The notes under the pieces: model-generated
Told to the model about the DNA's origin: nothing
Databases searched by the model: none
The model's input: only the letters and a program-made list of their open reading frames with translations
Origin: an uncultured Clostridia bacterium
Lineage (GTDB): Bacteria > Bacillota > Clostridia > Oscillospirales > CAG-272
Reading direction: 5' to 3'
NCBI GenBank assembly: GCA_937895775.1
Contig: CALBLD010000121.1
Location: 1-6,272 of the forward strand
DNA length: 6,272 nt
Made by a program: the position numbers and the translations under genes
In this document: positions 1-5,416 of the stretch, in pieces
Layout: every line of letters begins with the position of its first letter
How positions within the stretch are numbered: position 1 is the stretch's first letter

Positions 1-779
1 GTGTTTATGTGAAGGAAGTCCTGGTTGGGATGTTTTCTGCCGCCCTGCGGAGGAACATTTGCGACAGTGCCTTCAAGTATTTTAAGAAGTGCCTGCTGTA
101 CGCCTTCTCCCGAAACATCACGCGTTATTGAGCGGTTTTCGCTTTTTCTGGCTATCTTATCAATTTCGTCGATATAAATAATTCCTTTTTCCGCAAGTTC
201 AATGTCAAAATCGGCTGCCTGGATCAGTCGGAGCAGAATGTTTTCAACGTCTTCGCCGACATATCCCGCCTCGGTCAGAGTTGTCGCATCGGCAATCGCA
301 AAGGGTACCTGCAAAGCTTTTGCGAGATTCTGCGCGAGATAGGTCTTTCCGACACCGGTCGGACCGAGCAGGAGTACGTTGGATTTTGATATCTCAACCT
401 GCTGATCGTCAGCATCGACCGCTCCTTTTTTCTTTCCTTTTCTCTTTTTGAGCTGTGATTTTGATAATATCCGCTTGTAATGATTGTAGACGGCAACGCA
501 AAGAGCTTTTTTTGCTGCATCCTGTCCGATAACGTATTCATCGAGAGTGTTCTTCAGGTCGATCGGCTTCGGAAGATTGCCGAGCGATAATCCCTCTCCG
601 GGATTTGCGCTTATCCGCTCCTGTTCGTCTATAAGCTCCACACAGACGTCAACACATGCGTCGCAAATAAAAACCCCGGTAGGAGAGGGAATAAGATATT
701 CGACCTGATCCTCGGTTCTGCCGCAAAATGAGCATCTGTTCTTTTTGTATTCGGTTCTGTCGTTTGTTTCGTTAGCCAT
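1..779 (-). CDS. clpX: ATP-dependent Clp protease ATP-binding subunit ClpX (3' end beyond window)
   Basis: AAA+ unfoldase that recognises tagged or misfolded cytoplasmic proteins, unfolds them with ATP and threads them into ClpP. The first 259 residues are present; the C-terminal part, including the small AAA+ subdomain and the ClpP-docking IGF loop, lies outside the window. The N-terminal zinc-binding domain shows four cysteines, C16, C19, C39 and C42. Walker A is GPTGVGKT at 139-146, pore loop GYVG at 172-175, and Walker B IIYIDEID with D204 and E205. The downstream stretch SITRDVSGEGVQQALLK is typical of ClpX. Between the YNHYKR helix and Walker A there is a lysine-rich insertion (about residues 107-130, with KKRKGKKKG), longer than in E. 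coli ClpX. The ATG is preceded by GAGGT at 784-788, about 4 bases away. The gene starts 29 bases after the clpP stop, so co-transcription with clpP is likely. No frameshift was seen. Confidence 0.98.
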   Translation of the reverse strand, partial: MANETNDRTEYKKNRCSFCGRTEDQVEYLIPSPTGVFICDACVDVCVELIDEQERISANPGEGLSLGNLPKPIDLKNTLDEYVIGQDAAKKALCVAVYNHYKRILSKSQLKKRKGKKKGAVDADDQQVEISKSNVLLLGPTGVGKTYLAQNLAKALQVPFAIADATTLTEAGYVGEDVENILLRLIQAADFDIELAEKGIIYIDEIDKIARKSENRSITRDVSGEGVQQALLKILEGTVANVPPQGGRKHPNQDFLHIN

Positions 780-808
780 TGTTACCTCGTTGGACGGTTT
801 TTTGAGTT

Positions 809-1396
809 TCAGATGCGTTTTTCGATTACTTTGTCAATAAGACCGTATTCGGCTGCCTCGGTTGCCGTCATGAAATTATCGCGCTCTGTATCGGCGGCAA
901 TAGTATCAATGCTCTTGCCGGTGTTTGCGGCAAGAATCCGGTTGAGATTGTTCTTCGTGCGGATAAGCTGCTCGGCATGGATTTTTATGTCGGTTGCCTG
1001 ACCCTGCATGCCGCCGACAAGCGGCTGATGGATCATAATTTCGCTGTTCGGAAGCGCAAGACGCTTTCCTTTCGCTCCGCTTGACAGAAGAAAAGCACCC
1101 ATGCTTGCCGCAAGTCCTATGCATATGGTCGAAACATCGCATTTTATGAAATTCATTGTATCATAAATAGCAAATCCTGCGCTGACCGAGCCTCCGGGGC
1201 TGTTAATATAGAGCGAAATGTCCTTGTCGGGATCCTGAGCTTCAAGGAAAAGTAACTGTGCAACGACGATCGATGCGGTAACATCGTTTACTTCATCCGA
1301 GAGGAATATGATTCTGTCGTTAAGAAGTCTTGAGTATATGTCGTATGCACGCTCGCCGCCCGCTGTTTTTTCAATTACCGTTGGTACAAGTGCCAT
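809..1396 (-). CDS. clpP: ATP-dependent Clp protease proteolytic subunit ClpP
   Basis: Serine peptidase that forms a double seven-subunit ring and degrades proteins delivered by ClpX or other Clp ATPases in the cytoplasm. The 195-residue length is standard and the protein appears complete. The catalytic triad is visible: S98 in GLAASMGA, H123 in EIMIHQP, and D173 in TERDNF. The N-terminus MALVPTVIE and the GERAYDIYSRLL segment are family hallmarks. One residue is inserted after the catalytic histidine (PLVGGMQGQ, where E. coli and B. subtilis have PLGGxQGQ), which places the Asp at 173 rather than 172. The start is fixed by AGGAGG at 1404-1409, 7 bases upstream of the ATG. It is followed closely by clpX. 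A -10 element at 1442-1447 suggests its own transcription start in the gap after tig. I saw no CtsR (GGTCAAA) or CIRCE operator in that gap. Confidence 0.99.
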   Translation of the reverse strand: MALVPTVIEKTAGGERAYDIYSRLLNDRIIFLSDEVNDVTASIVVAQLLFLEAQDPDKDISLYINSPGGSVSAGFAIYDTMNFIKCDVSTICIGLAASMGAFLLSSGAKGKRLALPNSEIMIHQPLVGGMQGQATDIKIHAEQLIRTKNNLNRILAANTGKSIDTIAADTERDNFMTATEAAEYGLIDKVIEKRI

Positions 1397-1441
1397 TTGT
1401 TTGCCTCCTTTGTTTATCGGCTGATTTTTGTAGATTTCTGC

Positions 1442-1447
1442 ATTATA
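1442..1447 (-). promoter_or_regulatory. candidate -10 element for clpP-clpX
   Basis: A perfect TATAAT is read on the minus strand, about 46 bases upstream of the clpP start, which would give a leader of roughly 40 bases. The sequence at 1465-1470, 17 bases upstream, is a poor match to TTGACA, and no good -35 was found at 16-18 bases. The promoter may therefore be weak or activator-dependent, or the match may be chance. Its position between tig and clpP supports it. Confidence 0.45.
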
Positions 1448-1476
1448 AGCAATAAGGGTACCGTAAATGCGAAAAC

Positions 1477-1490
1477 GTAAAACGGTTTAC
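1477..1490. promoter_or_regulatory. near-palindrome upstream of the clpP -10 element (possible operator or weak hairpin)
   Basis: GTAAAACGGTTTAC matches its own reverse complement at 12 of 14 positions and has a central CG. It lies about 30 bases upstream of the candidate clpP -10 and about 55 bases after the tig stop. The shape resembles operators of LacI-type regulators, but it does not fit the catabolite (cre) consensus. As RNA on the minus strand it could also form a weak A/U-rich hairpin followed by GTTTTC. Function is not established. Confidence 0.25.
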
Positions 1491-1523
1491 ACATCCGAAG
1501 CACCCTTGCTGTTTTTTATTCCG

Positions 1524-1539
1524 GCACCCGGAAAGGTGC
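1524..1539. other. short GC-rich hairpin just after the tig stop
   Basis: GCACC (1524-1528) pairs with GGTGC (1535-1539) around a six-base loop, starting six bases beyond the tig stop codon. In the tig direction the hairpin is followed by A-rich sequence, so it is not a classical intrinsic terminator for tig. Read on the plus strand it is followed by GCTTTTTA, which looks like a terminator facing into tig and could stop antisense transcription. A second GCACC at 1499-1503 allows an alternative pairing. The stem has only five base pairs, so it may be chance. Confidence 0.3.
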
Positions 1540-1544
1540 GCTTT

Positions 1545-2834
1545 TTATTCCTCTGCCTTTACTGCTGCGGCATCCTTGCAGAGCTTCAGAGCCTTGTCAG
1601 CGGCAAGATCGGCTTTGATATCCTCGGGATCGACAAGCGATCTGACCTTTTCAAGTTCTACCGAGTATGTGTCGGAGAGACGCTTGAGCTCGGTCTCAAC
1701 CTCTTCTTCGCTGATTTCGATTTTTTCAAGCTCTGCGATCTTTTCAAGCGCAAGACGGAGCTTTACCTGTCTTTCCGCCTGCGGACGCATTCTTTCGCGC
1801 AGCTGGTCAAGGGTGATGCCCATGTACTTGATGTAATCGGAAAGTTTGAGTCCCTGCATCTGGAGACGGCTGTCAAAGTCGCGGAGTTGGTTTTCGGTCT
1901 CGGAGACAAACATCGGTTCCGGGATGTCGGCAACAAGCTTTTCAACAAGTGCCGCAACGACCTGATCGGTAACGGCAGCATCTGCTCTGTCGGCAGCTGC
2001 TTTTTCAAGTTTAGCCTTTACATCGGCTTCATATTCAGCAACAGTATTGAATTCCGAAACGTCCTTTACGAATTCGTCGTCAAATTCGGGAAGAACGGTT
2101 TCCTTGATCGCATTGATCTTGGTTTTGAAAACAACGGGAGCACCCGCAAGTTCCTTTGCGTGGTAATCCTCGGGGAAGCTGACATTTACATCAAATTCCT
2201 CGCCGACATTGTGACCGACGATCGCTTCTTCAAATCCGGGAATAAAGGTTCCGGAACCGAGCTTCAGATCAAAATCCTCGCCCTTGCCGCCTTCGAAAGG
2301 AGTGCCGTCCTTAAAACCTTCGTAGTTGATGTTTGCGGTGTCGCCGTCTTTGGCGGGACGTCCCTCAACATCGGTCGTTCTTGAGTTTCTCTCGCGGACG
2401 CGGTCAATCTCGGATTTAACTGCTTCATCGGTAACGGCGTCTTCGTGACGGGTTACTTCAATGCCCTTGTAACCTTCTATCGAGACTTCGGGTTTTGTGT
2501 ATACCTTGGCGGTGAAAACAACGCCCTCTTCCTCGGAAGCTGACTTTACGTCATATTCGGGAGCGGAAACCGCTTTTATGCCGGACTCCTTGAGCGCGGC
2601 TTCGTATGTCGGCGGAACCAGTTCTTCAAGAGCATCCTCAAAGAAGAATCCCTTGCCGTACATTTTTTCGATAAGATTGCGGGGTGCGTGACCCTTGCGG
2701 AAGCCGGGGAGCTGTATTGCGCCTTTTCTCTTGTTGTATGATTTGGTTACAGCAGCCGAGAAGGATGCGGCATCAATTTCACATTCGAGAACCGCAATGT
2801 TCTTTTCGTCTCTGTTTACATTTTTCAAACTCAT
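1545..2834 (-). CDS. tig: trigger factor, ribosome-associated chaperone and prolyl isomerase
   Basis: Binds next to the ribosome exit tunnel, shields nascent chains and catalyses cis-trans isomerisation of prolyl bonds. The length of 429 residues is normal for the family. The N-terminal ribosome-binding domain (about 1-115) carries the signature GFRKGHAP at 44-51. The FKBP-type isomerase domain follows at about 155-245, including VNYEG-like INYEGF (169-174), FEGG, and GSGTFIPGFEEAIVG (193-207). The C-terminal chaperone domain (about 250-420) is helical and charged. The start is supported by GGAGG at 2843-2847, 8 bases upstream of the ATG, and by the strong promoter at 2880-2908. The gene stands 148 bases upstream of clpP, the usual order tig-clpP-clpX. 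The 305-residue open frame on the opposite strand is a shadow and not a gene. Confidence 0.98.
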   Translation of the reverse strand: MSLKNVNRDEKNIAVLECEIDAASFSAAVTKSYNKRKGAIQLPGFRKGHAPRNLIEKMYGKGFFFEDALEELVPPTYEAALKESGIKAVSAPEYDVKSASEEEGVVFTAKVYTKPEVSIEGYKGIEVTRHEDAVTDEAVKSEIDRVRERNSRTTDVEGRPAKDGDTANINYEGFKDGTPFEGGKGEDFDLKLGSGTFIPGFEEAIVGHNVGEEFDVNVSFPEDYHAKELAGAPVVFKTKINAIKETVLPEFDDEFVKDVSEFNTVAEYEADVKAKLEKAAADRADAAVTDQVVAALVEKLVADIPEPMFVSETENQLRDFDSRLQMQGLKLSDYIKYMGITLDQLRERMRPQAERQVKLRLALEKIAELEKIEISEEEVETELKRLSDTYSVELEKVRSLVDPEDIKADLAADKALKLCKDAAAVKAEE

Positions 2835-2879
2835 TTTATTATCCTCCGTTTTTAGTCATACCATTTCACATACTCTGCT

Positions 2880-2908
2880 ATTGTAAAACAAAAGAGAGCT
2901 TTTGTCAA
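2880..2908 (-). promoter_or_regulatory. sigma-A type promoter of tig
   Basis: On the minus strand the sequence reads TTGACA (2903-2908), a 17-base spacer, then TACAAT (2880-2885). This is a perfect -35 and a five-of-six -10 at ideal spacing. The stretch upstream of the -35 (about 2909-2936) is very A/T-rich, with runs of T and A, and resembles an UP element. Transcription would start near 2873, giving a leader of about 38 bases before the tig ATG. No heat-shock operator overlaps it, so strong constitutive expression is the simplest reading. Confidence 0.88.
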
Positions 2909-2968
2909 GACTTTAAAAGAAAAAAGTAAAGATTTTGCCGCCTGTCCGAACCGAAATGACACAAAAAG

Positions 2969-3673
2969 TCACGAACCGACTATTCTGTATGGTCTGAAAT
3001 TCAGAAAATCGGACGAACACAGCGTGAATTCTATTCCTTCGGCAACCGTTGTTGCCGGAATTTTGTAAAGACCGTGAATGTGTCCGAAAAAACATCTGCG
3101 GATGTCGTATTCGTGTAAAATGTCGATAAGCTCACGGCAAATGTAGTCCCCGAACAAAGGCGGGAAATGGAATATCACGATCCGTTCTCCATGCATGCCG
3201 ACCGATGCGTCAAGTGACATGCGCAGTCTTAGTGCCTCTCTTGCAACGATCTTTTCGTAATCCGCATTTTCGGGAGCGTTTGTGCTGTCACTGTACCATC
3301 CGCGGGTGCCGCAGATTACAAATCCGTCGCGCTCTATCGCGTTGTTCTGTAAAAATTCAATGTTTGTTATGTCGTTCGCCGATAAAAACGCGCGGTTTTT
3401 GGAAAGAGTGTTCCACCAGTAATCATGATTGCCGCGCAGGAATATCTTCCTGCCGGGCAGTGATGCGATCAGCCGCAGATCGTCTGCGGCTTCGTCGAGC
3501 GAAATACCCCATGATATGTCACCGCCGATTATGACTGTGTCGTTGTCGGTGACAGAGTCCTTCCAGTTTGATACGATCTTGCGGTCGTGATCCTTCCAGC
3601 GCGAACCGAAGATGTCCATCGGCTTGCCGACTCCGGTGGACAGATGAGTGTCCGAGAGAATATAAAGTGCCAT
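2969..3673 (-). CDS. calcineurin-like metallophosphoesterase, COG1768-type
   Basis: Predicted two-metal phosphoesterase of 234 residues, probably cytoplasmic since no signal peptide or membrane segment is seen. All family motifs are present in order: DTH with D8 and H10, GGD with D52, GNHD with N82 and H83, H169 in IFHFPP, and GHIHG with H198 and H200. The overall pattern (SDTHLSTGVGKPMDIFG near the N-terminus, GDISWG, GNHDYWW) matches my memory of the predicted phosphohydrolases grouped as COG1768 in Firmicutes. The substrate is unknown; phosphoprotein, nucleotide or phosphodiester substrates are all possible. The start ATG has a modest AAAGG about 6 bases upstream. It lies between thrC and tig on the same strand and diverges from the DUF1540 gene across a 78-base gap with a perfect inverted repeat. 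No clear terminator follows it, so some read-through into the tig promoter region is possible. Confidence 0.9.
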   Translation of the reverse strand: MALYILSDTHLSTGVGKPMDIFGSRWKDHDRKIVSNWKDSVTDNDTVIIGGDISWGISLDEAADDLRLIASLPGRKIFLRGNHDYWWNTLSKNRAFLSANDITNIEFLQNNAIERDGFVICGTRGWYSDSTNAPENADYEKIVAREALRLRMSLDASVGMHGERIVIFHFPPLFGDYICRELIDILHEYDIRRCFFGHIHGLYKIPATTVAEGIEFTLCSSDFLNFRPYRIVGS

Positions 3674-3697
3674 TTATTGCCTTTCTTTCAGCACTAT

Positions 3698-3713
3698 GTC
3701 CGAATAGTCGGAC
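3698..3713. promoter_or_regulatory. perfect inverted repeat in the divergent gap (possible operator)
   Basis: GTCCGA (3698-3703), four bases, then TCGGAC (3708-3713). The two arms are exact reverse complements. It sits in the 78-base gap between the starts of the phosphoesterase (minus strand) and the DUF1540 gene (plus strand), 25 bases from the first and 39 from the second. On the plus strand it is followed by CGTTTTTG, so it could also act as a small hairpin-plus-T structure, although no upstream plus-strand gene in the window would need a terminator there. An operator shared by two divergent genes is the more natural reading, but this is inference. Confidence 0.45.
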
Positions 3714-3751
3714 CGTTTTTGAGCAATACTTTTTCCGAGAGGTGATTACTG

Positions 3752-3931
3752 ATGGAAACCGGAGAAAACGGTAAACAAACGAAAAACAAAAAGATTGTCT
3801 GTAATGTAAAGAATTGCAGCTTCCACAGGGGAGAATGTGACTGTACCGCCGATACGGTGGCAGTGGGTCCGACATTTGCAAACAGTTCGTCGGATACCGT
3901 CTGCGCGACCTTTAAACCAAAGAATCAATAA
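3752..3931 (+). CDS. small cysteine-rich DUF1540 domain protein
   Basis: A 59-residue protein and the only plus-strand gene in the window. After a basic, polar N-terminus (residues 1-14) come the hallmarks of DUF1540: IVCNVKNCSFHRGEC (15-29), CTADTVAVG (31-39) and DTVCATFKPK (48-57). The cysteines are C17, C22, C29, C31 and C51, with H25 close by; this spacing suggests metal binding, though the molecular function of the family is unknown. There is no signal peptide or membrane segment. The start is well supported: GAGGTGAT at 3739-3746, an eight-base match to the 16S anti-Shine-Dalgarno complement, lies 5 bases before the ATG. The last 20 bases overlap the 3' end of thrC, which runs the other way. 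No clear sigma-A promoter was found in the 78-base upstream gap, and no terminator follows. Confidence 0.88.
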   Translation: METGENGKQTKNKKIVCNVKNCSFHRGECDCTADTVAVGPTFANSSSDTVCATFKPKNQ

Positions 3932-5399
3932 AGCTGTTCACGGCAGACTTCATTTCGTCCGCTTTCACAAGACTGTGGAAGCGGATGTTCTTTGAGATGA
4001 CCGACCATAAAGGTGCGGGAATCGTTGTTTCGGTGTAATCGGAGAGACGCATAAACAGTTCGCTGTCCTCTCCGGTACTTTCAAGACCGAGCGCACGGCA
4101 GACCGCAGGCGCAAATTTGTAGGGAGACGCGGTCGATACGACAAGTATCGGTCTGTCTTTTTCAGTTCGCTCTTCCGCATACATTTCGGCAGCCTTGAAA
4201 GCAACCGCCGTGTGAGTGTCAGAAAGGTAGGCATAGCGTTCGAAAACGGAAGCGATTTCGGCAAGACAATCAGCCTCGTCGCACCATTTTCCGACAAAAT
4301 CGGAGTTTATGGCTTCAAGAACACTGCCGTCTACCGTGTATCTGCCGTTTGCGGTAAGCTCACGCATGTATTCCGAACAACGTTCGTGTCCTGCGGTAAG
4401 GCAGATCAGTCGTTCAAGATTTGACGAGATCAATATGTCCATTGACGGAGATACGGTCGCATGAAAAGGACGGTTTCTGTCGTAGGTTCCGGTTGTCAGA
4501 AAATCGGTGAGAACATTGTTGTCGTTTGATGCACAGATCAGCTTCCCGATCGGGAGTCCCATCTTTTTTGCGATGTATGCGGCAAGGATGTTGCCGAAGT
4601 TTCCCGTCGGAACACAGATGTCAAGTTTGTCGCCGAAGCCGATACGTCCGTTTGCTACCATATCACAGTATGCCGATACGTAGTAAACGACCTGCGGGAC
4701 GAGCCTGCCCCAGTTTATCGAGTTTGCGGATGACAGAAAAATCCCCTTTTCTTCAAGCTCGGAGCGGTATTTTGTGTCGGCAAACAGCTTTTTTACACCC
4801 GTCTGCGCGTCATCGAAGTTTCCGTCTATCGCAGTGACGTTTACGTTTGAACCTTCCTGCGTCTGCATCTGACGCTTCTGCGTATCGGATACACCGTGAT
4901 CGGGATAAAATACCGATATCGCGGTCTGCGGTACATCGCGGAAGCCTTCAAGCGCAGCTTTGCCGGTGTCGCCGGAAGTGGCGACGAGAATCAGAGCTTT
5001 TTTCTGCTCCCCAGTGATCGACAACGCACCGGAAAGCAGTCTCGGCATTATCTGAAGCGCCATGTCCTTGAACGCCGACGTGGGACCGTGCCAGAGTTCA
5101 AGGACGTACAGATGCTCGTCGAGCTTTTTGACAGGAGCAATCTCTCCGTCGAATTTGTCCGAATATGCAGCGCGCGCATCGCTTAAAAGCCTGTCGTAGC
5201 CGTATTCGGGCAGATAAAGCGAGAGGATTGTCGCCGCGCGTTCGGGATAGTCCGCACCTATCAGCTTTTCCCACATCTGTTCGGATATTTCGGGGAAAAC
5301 GGTGGGCATGTAAAGCCCGCCGTCATCGCATAACCCCTTCTTTATTGCCTCGGCAGCCGATATTTCTTCCTTATTTTCTCTTGTGCTTCTGTATTTCAT
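3912..5399 (-). CDS. thrC: threonine synthase
   Basis: PLP-dependent enzyme that converts O-phospho-L-homoserine and water into threonine and phosphate, the last step of threonine synthesis in the cytoplasm. It has 495 residues, in the range of the longer E. coli/yeast-like class. The N-terminal domain begins KYRSTRENK and includes DDGGLYMP (25-32). The cofactor lysine is K111 in GPTSAFKDMALQ. ATSGDTGKAA (140-149) and the phosphate-binding loop PTGNFGN (264-270) are intact, as is SSANSINWGRL (223-233). The start is supported by AGAGG at 5407-5411, 7 bases before the ATG. It follows the asparaginase gene by 17 bases, so the two are probably one transcript with asparaginase first. Its stop codon lies inside the 3' end of the oppositely oriented DUF1540 gene. 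No thrB or hom is present in the window. Confidence 0.98.
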   Translation of the reverse strand: MKYRSTRENKEEISAAEAIKKGLCDDGGLYMPTVFPEISEQMWEKLIGADYPERAATILSLYLPEYGYDRLLSDARAAYSDKFDGEIAPVKKLDEHLYVLELWHGPTSAFKDMALQIMPRLLSGALSITGEQKKALILVATSGDTGKAALEGFRDVPQTAISVFYPDHGVSDTQKRQMQTQEGSNVNVTAIDGNFDDAQTGVKKLFADTKYRSELEEKGIFLSSANSINWGRLVPQVVYYVSAYCDMVANGRIGFGDKLDICVPTGNFGNILAAYIAKKMGLPIGKLICASNDNNVLTDFLTTGTYDRNRPFHATVSPSMDILISSNLERLICLTAGHERCSEYMRELTANGRYTVDGSVLEAINSDFVGKWCDEADCLAEIASVFERYAYLSDTHTAVAFKAAEMYAEERTEKDRPILVVSTASPYKFAPAVCRALGLESTGEDSELFMRLSDYTETTIPAPLWSVISKNIRFHSLVKADEMKSAVNSFIDSLV

Positions 5400-5416
5400 T
5401 TGATTTCCTCTGATTT

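Noticed and set aside
275..541. An 88-codon frame on the minus strand inside clpX
   Set aside because: It is in another frame of clpX, across the Walker A coding region. The clpX frame is continuous and carries every expected motif, so this is a shadow and not evidence of a frameshift.
1397..1544. CtsR or HrcA (CIRCE) heat-shock operator upstream of clpP
   Set aside because: I searched by eye for GGTCAAA heptads and for the TTAGCACTC/GAGTGCTAA pair on both strands and saw neither.
1467..2384. A 305-codon open frame on the plus strand opposite trigger factor
   Set aside because: It lies almost wholly antisense to the clearly conserved tig gene, has no good ribosome site, and its composition (rich in Phe, Leu, Arg, Cys with no recognisable motif) fits a reverse-strand shadow. 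No family pattern was recognised.
3205..3534. Plus-strand frames inside the phosphoesterase, and similar ones inside thrC and ansA
   Set aside because: All are antisense to genes with intact catalytic motifs, are rich in Arg, Ser and Cys, and lack ribosome sites or known domains.
3702..3730. Possible sporulation sigma-F/sigma-G-like promoter (GAATA, 17 bases, CAATACT) for the DUF1540 gene
   Set aside because: The -10 part matches the sigma-G consensus at only about four of seven positions, too weak to call without expression data or conservation.
3519..3928. Minus-strand frames of 120 and 60 codons covering the gap between thrC and the phosphoesterase
   Set aside because: They run antisense to the DUF1540 gene, which has a recognisable domain and a strong ribosome site, and they match no family I know.
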